NCBI GenBank assembly: GCA_017303635.1
Contig: JAFLCG010000001.1
Coordinates: forward strand, 434,001-498,000
Length of the DNA: 64,000 nt
Origin: Anaerolineae bacterium
GTDB lineage: Bacteria; Chloroflexota; Anaerolineae; Aggregatilineales; Phototrophicaceae
Reading direction: 5' to 3'
The first letter of the stretch is position 1. The number at the start of each line of letters is the position of its first letter. Below, piece after piece: positions 18,744 to 27,120 of the stretch. The notes beneath the pieces are model-generated. The model ran no database searches. It saw only the letters and a program-made list of their open reading frames with translations, and was not told the origin of the DNA. The position numbers and the translations under genes are program-made.

Positions 18744-18860
18744 GGTGCAATCTGTGATACGTTGACACTGCACGAAATCACGGTTCCTAAAGGGATCATT
18801 TCTGGTGTTCGACACAAAAAACCGTGTCAAAAGTGTCCAATCTGTCCAAAATGTCCAGTC

Positions 18861-18882
18861 GGGGCGCACGGCTGTGCGCCCG
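18861..18882. repeat. Small palindromic repeat GGGGCGCACGGCTGTGCGCC, copy 2
   Basis: Exact second copy of the 18654-18675 element. It lies about 25 bases before the isomerase start. Confidence 0.85.
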
Positions 18883-18907
18883 CTCTTCGAATGAATAGGG
18901 AATGTAA

Positions 18908-19765
18908 ATGAAAATAGGGTTACTCGGTCTGGTCTGGAGTGACTGGACGGACGTGGATTACAACCGCATTCGCTTTGCGGTCGAACTGGGCTTTCACGGC
19001 GTCGGCGCGCATCTGACCGTCCCCGCCAGCACCATCACCGATGAGCTGGCGGCGCACGTCAAAGCGACCTATGACGCGCAGAAGGTGCCGCTGCTGCAAC
19101 TGTGGGGGCCGTACCCCTGCATCATCTCCCCGGATGAGACTATCCGGCGGGCGGGCGTGGAAGGCGCGCGCGATCTGGTGCGGCTGGCAGCGAAGATGGG
19201 CGTGCCGGAATCCGGCGTGCGCCCGACCAGCCTTAACCCGCGCGGCGACTGGTGGCCCCACGCTGATAATTACAAGCCGGAAACCGAAGATCGCCTCGTC
19301 CGCAGCCTGATCGAGATTCTGGAAACGGCCCATGACCTGGGGATTGATGTGGTGCTGGAGACGCACGTCACCACCACGCTGAACACCGCCGAGACCATCC
19401 GCCGTGTGATCGAACGCACCGGCTCGAATCGGCTCAAGGTCAACCTCGACCCGTGTAACTTCGTCGGGGATTTACAAACCGCCTGCAATCCTGCGCCGAT
19501 GATCCACCACATCTTTGATGTGCTGTCACCCTTCATCGCCACCGTGCATCTGAAGGACTACTACACGGAAGACCGCTTCACCGTCCACATCACGGAGACG
19601 GTCATCGGCACCGGCATGATGGACTTCGACACGGTGCTGCAACGGGCGCAGGCCGCCAAACCGGATGGCTATGTGGTGATCGAACACCTGCCGATCAACC
19701 TGATCGCCCTCGCCAAGCGCAACCTGACCCAGAAGATCAAGGCGCTGGGTATTCCGCTGGGGTGA
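18908..19765 (+). CDS. Sugar phosphate isomerase/epimerase (xylose-isomerase-like TIM barrel)
   Basis: A 285-residue protein of the AP-endonuclease-2/xylose-isomerase-like fold. The barrel strands are visible, and metal ligands are suggested by VVLETHV (Glu and His, about 149-155), NLDPCNFVG (Asp), TVHLKDYY (His, Lys) and VVIEHLP near the C-terminus (Glu). Family members isomerise or epimerise sugars and 2-oxo sugars. A 15-base gap with GAATAGGGAA gives a modest ribosome site. It belongs with the importer and dehydrogenases around it. Confidence 0.88.
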   Translation: MKIGLLGLVWSDWTDVDYNRIRFAVELGFHGVGAHLTVPASTITDELAAHVKATYDAQKVPLLQLWGPYPCIISPDETIRRAGVEGARDLVRLAAKMGVPESGVRPTSLNPRGDWWPHADNYKPETEDRLVRSLIEILETAHDLGIDVVLETHVTTTLNTAETIRRVIERTGSNRLKVNLDPCNFVGDLQTACNPAPMIHHIFDVLSPFIATVHLKDYYTEDRFTVHITETVIGTGMMDFDTVLQRAQAAKPDGYVVIEHLPINLIALAKRNLTQKIKALGIPLG

Positions 19766-19779
19766 CGGGGAGCGGATCA

Positions 19780-19866
19780 AACACAGAGGCACAGAGTAGG
19801 CACAGAGGAACACAGAGAAGCAGAGGAAGAATTAACGCAAAGGGGCAAAGAAGCAAAGGCGCAAAG
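19780..19866. repeat. Purine-rich CACAGAGG / GCAAAGG tandem repeat tract
   Basis: ACACAGAGGCACAGAG and related units repeat about five times, followed by AACGCAAAGGGGCAAAG and related units. The strand is almost free of C and T runs. Such tracts are seen between genes in several bacterial phyla. They have no known function. Confidence 0.75.
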
Positions 19867-19883
19867 CTGTTTTGTTTTGGCGC

Positions 19884-20534
19884 TTATGGGCTGCGTTTGC
19901 GCTTTTCAGATGACGGGATTTCAAGGGCATTCGTCGAGTCAGTGGGTGCCTGCGTCGGCATAGGATCGCGGAGCCACTCAACTGAGAGAATGGTGTGGCT
20001 ATGTGGAGTGAAATACACGGCGTATGGGTCGCCATTCTTGAAGGCTAGAAACGTATCTCGATCAATTCTCCACCCCTGATCTTCAATAGCTAGATAAAGT
20101 GGGGGTGGCTTGAATGTTCTGCTGGTCTGAAGGGGTGGGACTACATCCAACTGTACACGCCCTTCGACGGGCTTGACCAGCCCGTCTTTGAGATCATCGA
20201 AGAGAGGATTTGCTTTTCGCAACGAATTTCTCACAGCAAAAGCCGCAACGCCGAGTGCGAGTAGCCCAATGATGCTGAACGCCTGCACTATGGACAGCAA
20301 ATCATTAAATCCCTGCGGAAATAACAGAATGCCAGTCAAGATCACGGTTGTAATGAGAATGCCCACGAGTGATCGGTAAAGTTTGGTATGCCGAGTATCC
20401 CGGTATACAGCTTCGAGATTTGCTCGTTGCCTAGCACTGAGCTTGCCTGCCCGGTTTGCTGCCAGATCATCCTCATCGAATCCAAAGGCATCCATGAGGA
20501 GTTCATCGGGCTTGCGTTTGGTTTTGGATTCCAT
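19884..20534 (-). CDS. Hypothetical two-helix membrane protein
   Basis: A 216-residue protein I do not recognise. Residues 1-55 are charged and cytoplasmic-looking, with DELLMDAFGFDEDDLAANRAG at the start; two membrane segments lie near 57-73 and 83-102; the last 100 residues form a soluble domain with LEDQGWRIDRDTFLAFKNGDPYAVYFTPHS-like strands. It follows the lyase gene by 5 bases on the same strand, so it is probably cotranscribed with GntR and lyase, though it need not share their function. Confidence 0.78.
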   Translation of the reverse strand: MESKTKRKPDELLMDAFGFDEDDLAANRAGKLSARQRANLEAVYRDTRHTKLYRSLVGILITTVILTGILLFPQGFNDLLSIVQAFSIIGLLALGVAAFAVRNSLRKANPLFDDLKDGLVKPVEGRVQLDVVPPLQTSRTFKPPPLYLAIEDQGWRIDRDTFLAFKNGDPYAVYFTPHSHTILSVEWLRDPMPTQAPTDSTNALEIPSSEKRKRSP

Positions 20535-20539
20535 ATGGT

Positions 20540-21892
20540 CTAGGTGCGCCTCAACGACTCCAATACCCGATCGACGAACACGCCGGACAAGCCCGTATAC
20601 TGCGCCGGGTCGAGCAGGGAGTCGATGGTCTCGGCGGAGAGGTGCGCGGTCACGGCAGGATGGCGCTTTAGCACGGCCCCGAAATCGGTCTGCTGCTCGA
20701 AGGACTCCATGGCTGCTTCATAGATGATGTCGTGGGCGTGCTGCCGCCCGATGAACTTGCCCAGCGCCAGCATCACGCGCTCGCCCAGCAGGGAGCCGCG
20801 CGTCACACTCAGGTTGCGGAGCATGTTGGCCGGGTAGACGATCAAGCCCTCCAGCACCCGCTGGGTCATCGCCAGCGCCCCGTGCGTCATCACGCACAGT
20901 TCGGGCAGGTAGGCCCACTCCATCTGGAAGCTCGACCAGTCGCGCTCATGCTCATGGAACATGGCATCGACCGCTGTGGAGGCCCGCGTCCGCGCCAGCC
21001 GGGCAATTGCCAGAATCGCCTCACAGATCATCGGGTTGCGCTTCTGTGGCATGGTGCTGCTGCCGATCTTGCCCATCTCGAAGGGTTCTTCGACTTCCCC
21101 GAACTCCTGCTTTTGCAGGTCGATGATCTCGTGAGCGATTTTGCCGACGGTCGCGCAGATCATGGTCAGGATGTTGGTGAACTCGGCGATGTGATCCCGC
21201 GCGGTGTGCCAGGCGATGAGTGGGACGTTCAACCCCAGCTCCTGCATCAGCCGGGCGTTGATCTCCAACCCGTTAGCGCTCACACTGGCGAGTGTGCCGG
21301 ATGCCCCGGCGAACTCCCCGGTCAGGATGCGCGGCTTGCACTCGTCCAGGCGCAGGCGGTGACGCTCCAACTCGGCCACCCAGACGGCGACCTTGAAGCC
21401 AAAAGTGATGGGCAGGGCCTGCTGCCCGTGGGTGCGGCCTGCCATCAGTGTATCCCTGTGAGTCCGTGCCTGGTGGGCTGCCGCCCGCGTGACCGCCTCC
21501 AACCCAGATTCGAGCAGGGGCAGGGCTTCCTTGATTTGCAGGATGAGGGCGGTATCCATCACGTCCTGGGTGGTCGCGCCCCAGTGGACGTAGCGCCCGG
21601 CCTCGTTTTCGCAGCGTTCGGAAAGCTGCCAGATGAGCGCTACCAGCGGGTGGACGGTTTCGTCGACGCCGCGCTTGATGGCTTCCGTATCCATCAGTTC
21701 GGCGCGGGCCTTGCGGGTGATCTCCGCGGCGGCTTCGGGGGGCACCAGCCCGAGCGACGCTTCCGCCCTCGCCAGGGCGGCTTCGTAATCCAGCCACTTT
21801 TGCAGCAGGTTGAGGTCATCGAAAACGGCACGCATTTCCGGCGTGCCGTAGAGGTCTTTGAAGAAGATCGAGTCCGTGACGTGGACAGCCAT
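20540..21892 (-). CDS. Adenylosuccinate lyase / 3-carboxymuconate cycloisomerase family lyase
   Basis: A 450-residue homotetrameric lyase of the fumarase/aspartase superfamily. Three conserved regions are visible: HWGATTQD (103-110), AGRTHGQQALP (151-161) and the signature GSSTMPQKRNP (277-287). The C-terminal domain resembles PcaB/PurB-type members. The ATG lies one base after the GntR stop, so the two are co-regulated. The placement beside a GntR gene and sugar genes favours a catabolic lyase over purine synthesis. The substrate is not known. Confidence 0.88.
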   Translation of the reverse strand: MAVHVTDSIFFKDLYGTPEMRAVFDDLNLLQKWLDYEAALARAEASLGLVPPEAAAEITRKARAELMDTEAIKRGVDETVHPLVALIWQLSERCENEAGRYVHWGATTQDVMDTALILQIKEALPLLESGLEAVTRAAAHQARTHRDTLMAGRTHGQQALPITFGFKVAVWVAELERHRLRLDECKPRILTGEFAGASGTLASVSANGLEINARLMQELGLNVPLIAWHTARDHIAEFTNILTMICATVGKIAHEIIDLQKQEFGEVEEPFEMGKIGSSTMPQKRNPMICEAILAIARLARTRASTAVDAMFHEHERDWSSFQMEWAYLPELCVMTHGALAMTQRVLEGLIVYPANMLRNLSVTRGSLLGERVMLALGKFIGRQHAHDIIYEAAMESFEQQTDFGAVLKRHPAVTAHLSAETIDSLLDPAQYTGLSGVFVDRVLESLRRT

Positions 21893-21893
21893 A

Positions 21894-22607
21894 CTAACCC
21901 TTCTTACGCATTTCCTGTTCGGTAAAGCTGCGGATTCCGTGCAGAGTCTGGTTCATGTGGTAGATGATTGATTCGCGCAGGGCTTTGGCATCCCGCGCCC
22001 GGCTGGCATCCAGAATGGCCTTGTGTTCCGCCTGGATCACATTCGCCTGATCCTTAAAGAAGACGTAGCGGTAGCGATAGCGTTCGGCCAGGTCCCAGAG
22101 GGTGGTAATCATGTTGGTCAGGTAGGTGCTGCCCGCCATCTCATAGATGATGAAGTGGAAGTCCCGGTTCAGGCGGGTGAATTCAGCGTAATCGTGCGCT
22201 TCCAGGGCGGTGCCCATCTGGTCATGGAGCAGGGCCAGTTGATCCACCTGTTCATCCGTCAGGTTGGGGGCGGCGTGGTAGCCAGCCTGACCTTCCAGGA
22301 TGCTGCGGGCGAAGTACAGGTCTTCCATATCCCGCAGCGAGGCCTGGCTGACGAACGCACCGCGCCGGGGGATGATCTGCACGAAGCCTTCGCCTTCGAG
22401 CTTCTTGAGCGCCTCCCGCACCGGCACCAGGCTGGTATTCAGGTCTTTTGCCAGTTGGTTCTGGTCGATGCGCGTGCCGGGTGGCAGGATGCCATCCAGA
22501 ATGGCTGCCCGGATGCGGGCCTGGGCGATGCTGGCGACTGTCTTGTTCTCGTCTTCGATGGGTTGAATACGCTTGATGAGCATGGTGCCCCCGCCAAACC
22601 AGTCCAT
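21894..22607 (-). CDS. GntR-family transcriptional regulator, FCD type
   Basis: A 237-residue regulator. The N-terminal winged helix (about residues 24-85, RIDQNQLAKDLNTSLVPVREALKKLEGEGFV) is followed by an FCD ligand domain of about 140 residues. A shorter start at 22583 (MLIKRIQ) is possible. It is divergent from the rhamnose-mutarotase-like gene with 75 bases between, so it probably controls that gene, its own lyase operon, and perhaps the dehydrogenase genes. FCD regulators typically respond to organic acids or sugar acids. Confidence 0.9.
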   Translation of the reverse strand: MDWFGGGTMLIKRIQPIEDENKTVASIAQARIRAAILDGILPPGTRIDQNQLAKDLNTSLVPVREALKKLEGEGFVQIIPRRGAFVSQASLRDMEDLYFARSILEGQAGYHAAPNLTDEQVDQLALLHDQMGTALEAHDYAEFTRLNRDFHFIIYEMAGSTYLTNMITTLWDLAERYRYRYVFFKDQANVIQAEHKAILDASRARDAKALRESIIYHMNQTLHGIRSFTEQEMRKKG

Positions 22608-22682
22608 GAACTGGTTGCGAAATCCTGCATAAATGATAAACTACAAATTATAATTCTCAAAATTGACCGGAGAACTATTAAA

Positions 22683-23012
22683 ATGAAGCGTTTTGGTCAA
22701 ACCATTCATTTGCGACCGGAAGTTGAAGTTGAGTACCGCAAGATCCACGTTAAAATCTGGCCTGAAATTGAAGACGCTATTCGAGTTTCGGGAATTCGTA
22801 ATTATAGCATTTTCTTAAAGGATGGCGTGATGTTCGCCTACTTTGAGTACATCGGGCCGGACGACGAATTTGAAGCCCGCATGGAGACTCTGTCGAATGC
22901 TCCCCGGATGCAGGAATGGTGGGGAATCACCAAAGCCATGCAGATCCCGCTGCCCACCCGTGCTGAAGGCGAGTGGTGGGCCAATATGGAAGAAGTCTTC
23001 CATCAGGACTAA
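22683..23012 (+). CDS. rhaM: L-rhamnose mutarotase-like protein
   Basis: A 109-residue protein close in length and motifs to RhaM, which interconverts the anomers of L-rhamnose. Seen: an N-terminal IHLRPE segment, YRKIHVKIWPEI with the catalytic-type His, GIRNYSIFL, FAYFEY and the WWxxM...PTRAEGEWW tail region. CGGAGAA (22668-22674) supports the ATG at 22683. A TATAAT box (22649-22654) may be the -10. The gene runs straight into the E2 gene with a 3-base gap, so the sugar step and the dehydrogenase may be coexpressed. The exact sugar is inferred. Confidence 0.85.
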   Translation: MKRFGQTIHLRPEVEVEYRKIHVKIWPEIEDAIRVSGIRNYSIFLKDGVMFAYFEYIGPDDEFEARMETLSNAPRMQEWWGITKAMQIPLPTRAEGEWWANMEEVFHQD

Positions 23013-23015
23013 GCC

Positions 23016-24311
23016 ATGACCCACGCTGATATTGTGCTGCCGAACCTCGGTTTTGGCATGGAAGAAGGCCGGGTGCTGGCATGGCTCAAGTCGCCGGGGG
23101 ATGCCGTCCGCAAAGGTGAGCCGGTCGCCGAGATCGAAAGCGATAAAGCTACCGTCGAACTGGAAGCTGTGGTCGATGGTGTGCTGGAGGCGATTCTCGT
23201 CCCCGCCGATCAAGCCGTCGCTGTCGGGAGTGTGCTGGCACGGATTCGTACCGGTGCTGCTCCAGCCGAGATTGTTTCCACAGCGCCTGCGCCTATCGCT
23301 TCCTCAGAGACGCCTGGTCGAGCCTCACCTGTTGCGCAGCGGCTGGCACAGGAACATCAGATTGATCTCAACCGTGTGCAGGGTACCGGCCCTAACGGGC
23401 GCATCCTGCGTGAGGATGTCGAAGCTTTGATTCAGGCAGGGGCGCCGTTGACGGCATTCGCTGCTCCAGCCAGACCGCTGACTGCGCCCGCCGTCCGCAA
23501 GTTGGCACGGGACAACGGCATTGACCTCTCGCAGGTGCGCGGCACTGGCAGCGAGGGGCGCATCCGCCGGGAAGATGTCGAGTCGCTCCTGTCGGTAGGG
23601 ACGCCAATCACGCCGTCCGTTGCACCATCACCGTCTGTCGCCACTCCACCGCCAGCCACCGAAGGCCGCCGCGAAATCAAACTCAGCACCATGCGGCAGG
23701 CGATTGCCCGCCGCCTGAGCCAGAGTATGCAGGAATCCCCGCACTTCTATACTGTCGCTGAACTCGACTTGACCGATGCCATCCCAGCGCTGCCCGCTGG
23801 GATCGGGCTGAACGCCTTTTTGCTTTACTGCTGTGTGGCGGCGCTCAAGGCACAGCCTGAACTCAACGCCACCTATGAAGACGGTCGTTTGTATCACTAC
23901 GATCATGTGCATCTGGCGATGGCAGTTGCCTTGCCGGAGGGACTGCTCACGCCGGTGCTGCACCGCGCGGATGATTACTCGCTCTCCGGCCTGGCGGAGC
24001 GCAGCCGTGACCTGACTGCCCGCGCCCGTGCGGGTAAGCTCAAGCCCGATGAACTCGCCGGTGGCACCTTCACCGTCAGCAACCTCGGTGTGGTCAAGCA
24101 GGTGGAGCGTTTCACCGCCATTCTGAACCCGCCGCAGGTGGGTATTCTGGCAGTGGGGGCGGCCAAACCCCGCCCGGTGGTGATCGACGGCGGCCTGCAC
24201 ATTCGCACGACCGCGTTTGTCACGCTCTCCGCCGATCATCGCATTGTGGATGGGATGGGTGCCGCGCGCTTTCTGGAAGCGCTCGATGGGCAGGTGCGGG
24301 GATTTGAATAA
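23016..24311 (+). CDS. 2-oxoacid dehydrogenase E2 (dihydrolipoamide acyltransferase)
   Basis: A 431-residue E2. Domains in order: one lipoyl domain (residues 1-77, with the lipoylated Lys44 in EIESDKATVE), then two subunit-binding domains (about 103-138, SPVAQRLAQEHQIDL; and about 158-192, APAVRKLARDNGIDL) where most E2 proteins have one, then the catalytic core from about 218. The catalytic HRxxDG region is DHRIVDG (407-413). It is followed by E1alpha and E1beta, which reverses the usual E1-E2 order. No E3 (lipoamide dehydrogenase) is in the window. Confidence 0.93.
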   Translation: MTHADIVLPNLGFGMEEGRVLAWLKSPGDAVRKGEPVAEIESDKATVELEAVVDGVLEAILVPADQAVAVGSVLARIRTGAAPAEIVSTAPAPIASSETPGRASPVAQRLAQEHQIDLNRVQGTGPNGRILREDVEALIQAGAPLTAFAAPARPLTAPAVRKLARDNGIDLSQVRGTGSEGRIRREDVESLLSVGTPITPSVAPSPSVATPPPATEGRREIKLSTMRQAIARRLSQSMQESPHFYTVAELDLTDAIPALPAGIGLNAFLLYCCVAALKAQPELNATYEDGRLYHYDHVHLAMAVALPEGLLTPVLHRADDYSLSGLAERSRDLTARARAGKLKPDELAGGTFTVSNLGVVKQVERFTAILNPPQVGILAVGAAKPRPVVIDGGLHIRTTAFVTLSADHRIVDGMGAARFLEALDGQVRGFE

Positions 24312-24330
24312 GGTCGGCATTCTCCAATTT

Positions 24331-24376
24331 AGGCGGGCGGACATGCCGCCGCAGACGGCGTTAGTCCGCCCCTACG
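24331..24376. repeat. Small palindromic repeat, 'GGGCGGACATGC...GTCCGCCCC' family, long copy
   Basis: GGGCGGAC (24335-24342) pairs with GTCCGCCC (24364-24371), with an inner palindrome GCCGCCGCAGACGGC. It lies between E2 and E1alpha, inside an apparent operon, so it may affect the mRNA. Confidence 0.8.
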
Positions 24377-24394
24377 CATCGAAGGATTGCTAAC

Positions 24395-25369
24395 GTGATT
24401 GCTGCTGCACTCCCGGTTGATACCCGGTTCCACATGCTCCAGCGAATGCTGGAGATCCGCCACTGCGAAGAACGTATTCAGGAATTGTTCCTCGAGAACG
24501 TCATCCGGGGGACGACCCACCTGTGCATCGGGCAGGAGGCGGTCTCCGTCGGCATGGCGGCAACGATTGATGCCCCGCGTGGGGATACAGTCACCTGTAC
24601 CTATCGCGGGCATGGTCACGCGCTGGCGCTTGGCCTGACGCTCCGCAGCATGATGGCGGAGATGATGGGCAAGGAAGCGGGCTGCTGCAAAGGTAAGGGC
24701 GGCTCCATGCACCTGACCGATATGAGTGTCGGGCTGATCGGAACCTTTGCCATTGTCGGTGCAGGGCTGCCGGTCACCAATGGCGCGGCGCTGGCGGCGC
24801 AAATCCGGGGGAACGGCGCGGTCAGCATCTCGATCTTCGGGGATGGCACGCCGAACATCGGCGCCTGGCACGAAGCCGTCAATCTGGCAGCGGTCTGGAA
24901 GCTGCCGAGCATCTTCCTGTGTGAGAACAATCTCTACGGCGAATACAGTCCGTATGAGACAACGGCTCCGGTTCCGAACGTGGCCGACCGCGCCGCCGCC
25001 TATAATATTCCCGGCGTGATCGTCGATGGGCAGGATGCCGAAGCCGTTTACGCGGTGGTTCAGGAAGCGGTCGATCGCGCCCGCGCCGGTCACGGCCCGA
25101 CGCTGATCGAAGCTAAGACCTACCGCTACAAGGGGCATTCCCGCACCGACCCCGCCACTTACCGTCCGGCAGGCGAGCTGGAGCAGTGGCAGGCCCGTGA
25201 TCCGATCCATATTCTGGCTGAACGCATGAAGGCCGATGGGCAACTGAACGACCAACAATTCAAGCAGATGGATCAGCAGGCGCAGGACGCCGTTCAGGAG
25301 GCGACCACCTGGGCGCTGGCGCAGCCATATCCACCAGTCGAAGCCGCTTTTGAAGACATCTGGGTGTAA
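24395..25369 (+). CDS. 2-oxoacid dehydrogenase E1 alpha subunit
   Basis: A 324-residue E1alpha of the pyruvate/acetoin dehydrogenase type. The thiamine diphosphate motif is GDG (149-151) through NN (178-179). It has RGHGHALALG (71-80) and the phosphorylation-loop-like segment YRYKGHSRTDPATYR. The GTG start at 24395 has GAAGGA upstream at 24380-24385. It pairs with the E1beta five bases later. With E2 upstream it makes acyl-CoA from a 2-oxo acid. Acetoin dehydrogenase, pyruvate dehydrogenase or a branched or sugar-derived 2-oxo acid are all possible. Confidence 0.92.
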   Translation: MIAAALPVDTRFHMLQRMLEIRHCEERIQELFLENVIRGTTHLCIGQEAVSVGMAATIDAPRGDTVTCTYRGHGHALALGLTLRSMMAEMMGKEAGCCKGKGGSMHLTDMSVGLIGTFAIVGAGLPVTNGAALAAQIRGNGAVSISIFGDGTPNIGAWHEAVNLAAVWKLPSIFLCENNLYGEYSPYETTAPVPNVADRAAAYNIPGVIVDGQDAEAVYAVVQEAVDRARAGHGPTLIEAKTYRYKGHSRTDPATYRPAGELEQWQARDPIHILAERMKADGQLNDQQFKQMDQQAQDAVQEATTWALAQPYPPVEAAFEDIWV

Positions 25370-25374
25370 CCACA

Positions 25375-26352
25375 ATGGTGATGATGACCTACCGCGAGGC
25401 GGTACAACGAGCGCTGGATGAAGAGATGGGGCGGGATGCCAACGTCATCTTCTTCGGGGAAGACGTGGGTAAGGCGGGTGGGGTCTTCAAGGTGACGCCC
25501 GGCCTGTACGAGAAGTATGGCCCGGTGCGCGTGCGGGATACCCCGATCTCCGAGAATGCCATCATCGGCGCGGGGGTAGGGGCGGCGGTCATGGGGCTGC
25601 GCCCGGTGGTCGAGTTGATGTTCGCTGATTTCGCCGCCGTCACGCTCGACCAGATCATCAACCAGGCCGCCAAGTTCCGGTATATGTCCGGCGGGCAGCT
25701 CAAGGTGCCGCTGACAATCCGCGCGGCGCAGGGCGGCGGCGCAGGCTTTGCGTCACAGCATTCCCAGTGCTGCGAAACCTGGTTCATGCACTCACCTGGC
25801 TTGAAAGTAGCGGTTCCATCCAACCCGGCGGATGTGCTGGGGCTCCTCAAGAGCGCCATTCGTGATGATAACCCGGTGGTGTTCCTGGAGCACAAAGTCC
25901 AGTATGCGGAAAAAGGTGAAGTGCCGGAAGGCGAACATTTGGTGCCGTTCGGTGTGGCCTCCGTCCTGCGCTCCGGCAAGGATGTGACGATGGTGGCTAC
26001 CCAGCGGATGGTAGCCGTGGCGCTGGCGGCAGCAGATGAACTAGCGAAGGATGGGATCACCTGCGAGGTGATCGACCCGCGTACTTTAGTGCCGCTGGAT
26101 ATGGAAACCATTCTCAACTCGGTCAAAAAGACGGGCCGCCTGGTGACCGTCGAGGAAGCCCCGCACATTGGCGGTTGGGGCGCGGAAGTGGCGACTCGCG
26201 TGACCGATGCGGGTATCTGGTACCTGGAGGGACCGGTGGTGCGCGTGACGCTGGAAGGCGCGATCATCCCGTTCAGCCAACCGCTGGAAGACCACGTCAT
26301 CCCGAACAAAGGTCGAGTGGTGTCCGCTGTTCGACATGCGCTCACGGTATGA
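25375..26352 (+). CDS. 2-oxoacid dehydrogenase E1 beta subunit
   Basis: A 325-residue E1beta. The N-terminal MTYREAVQRALDEEM, the FFGEDVGKAGGVFKVTPGL segment and the transketolase C-terminal domain (about residues 185-320) are clear. It has PFSQPLEDHVIPNKGRV near the end. Together with E2 and E1alpha it forms the complex in this operon. A hairpin lies 118 bases downstream. Confidence 0.93.
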   Translation: MVMMTYREAVQRALDEEMGRDANVIFFGEDVGKAGGVFKVTPGLYEKYGPVRVRDTPISENAIIGAGVGAAVMGLRPVVELMFADFAAVTLDQIINQAAKFRYMSGGQLKVPLTIRAAQGGGAGFASQHSQCCETWFMHSPGLKVAVPSNPADVLGLLKSAIRDDNPVVFLEHKVQYAEKGEVPEGEHLVPFGVASVLRSGKDVTMVATQRMVAVALAAADELAKDGITCEVIDPRTLVPLDMETILNSVKKTGRLVTVEEAPHIGGWGAEVATRVTDAGIWYLEGPVVRVTLEGAIIPFSQPLEDHVIPNKGRVVSAVRHALTV

Positions 26353-26814
26353 GTGCTGTGAGGTCAAATCACCGCAAATTTGCCTGTATTTGAGCACGGA
26401 TTTGCGTCTGCACGAATTTTAGGTGTGTGTTAGGCACGTCAACATAGCGTATTGCTAGGGGAATTAAAGCTACCCCGTAAACCGGGGTAGTCTGTGTTGT
26501 GCAGAGTGACAACCCCTCGTTTGCACGGTTGATCAATGGGGACATACGATCAGCTGCGGCAGACATGCATTGAGTATCTTCTTCAGTCTGTCCTTCGAAA
26601 ATGTCGATACAAAACAAGCTATTGGAACTCCATTCAGGCGCTGATTGATGGCTGACTGTATAGCCGCGCTTGCATGGTGTTTCAAATAGAGTGCAGGGAA
26701 CTGATATTCGATTGGGGAGTTGACTGCCTACTGCTGTGTTCACTCTCAAATGAGTGGATGACGTTCACAATGCCTTTGTAATTCTGCATTGGACACTCAA
26801 GTCAAGGAAACACC
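26353..26814. other. Gene-free gap of 462 bases
   Basis: I see no convincing gene. A minus-strand open frame (26369-26749, TTG start) has no ribosome site and no recognisable sequence. A hairpin is present at 26470-26490. The base composition is lower in GC than on the left, marking the edge between the GC-rich catabolic region and the acyl-carrier cassette. The end (AGTCAAGGAAACACC) is the ribosome site of the next gene. Confidence 0.55.
26470..26490. terminator. Hairpin CTACCCCG-TAAAC-CGGGGTAG
   Basis: An 8-bp perfect stem with a 5-base loop, 118 bases after E1beta. No strong T-run follows, so it could be a weak terminator or a processing site. Confidence 0.4.
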
Positions 26815-27120
26815 ATGAAAGACCAAATCATCAGCCTCATCGCGGAAACCCTCCAGGAAATGAACCAGAGCGGTGAATTCACCTATGAAACGGACACTAT
26901 TCAAGGGGATACGCCGTTGTACGGCGGTATCGAGGGAACTTTAGATTCATTGGGTCTGGTGAAGTTGATTGTCGCGGTTGAGCAGGGTATTCAGGATCGT
27001 CTGAATATCACAGTGGCTCTGGCTGATCAAAAGGCTCTTTCGCAAACCCGCACGCCCTTCCGTAATGTGAATACGCTGGCCGACCATGCCATCAATGTAA
27101 TCGGTATGGCTGCAACATGA
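26815..27120 (+). CDS. Acyl carrier protein-like phosphopantetheine carrier
   Basis: A 101-residue carrier protein. The DSL motif that receives phosphopantetheine is LDSLGLVKLI with Ser45. The N-terminal helix and the charged loop fit ACP, but the sequence is longer and less acidic than the fatty-acid AcpP, which suggests a dedicated carrier. Its ATGA overlap with the next SDR and the nearby AMP-dependent ligase indicate a small pathway that activates, carries and reduces an acyl or aminoacyl group. Confidence 0.82.
   Translation: MKDQIISLIAETLQEMNQSGEFTYETDTIQGDTPLYGGIEGTLDSLGLVKLIVAVEQGIQDRLNITVALADQKALSQTRTPFRNVNTLADHAINVIGMAAT

Larger units (their letters stand above)
18618..18907. other. 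Gene-free gap with repeats and a perfect palindrome
   Basis: No gene is seen in these 290 bases. Two identical 22-base repeats (18654-18675 and 18861-18882) flank a stretch that contains a 28-base perfect palindrome (18716-18743) and three TGTCCA hexamers at 9-base spacing (18834, 18843, 18852). Confidence 0.6.

Noticed and set aside
18834..18857. Three TGTCCA units, considered as a CRISPR remnant or iteron
   Set aside because: Six-base units at 9-base steps are far too short for CRISPR, and no replication gene is near.
20732..21925. A 397-codon plus-strand frame opposite the lyase gene
   Set aside because: It is a shadow of the GC-rich lyase and GntR genes on the other strand; the minus-strand product has clear family signatures and this one has none.
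22645..22655. AAATTATAATT shared with 10262-10272, at first taken for a common GntR operator
   Set aside because: In both places it contains TATAAT at a promoter position, so a plain -10 box explains it.
26369..26749. A 126-codon minus-strand frame in the gap after E1beta
   Set aside because: TTG start, no ribosome site, no recognisable domain, and a hairpin inside; kept only as part of the gap description.
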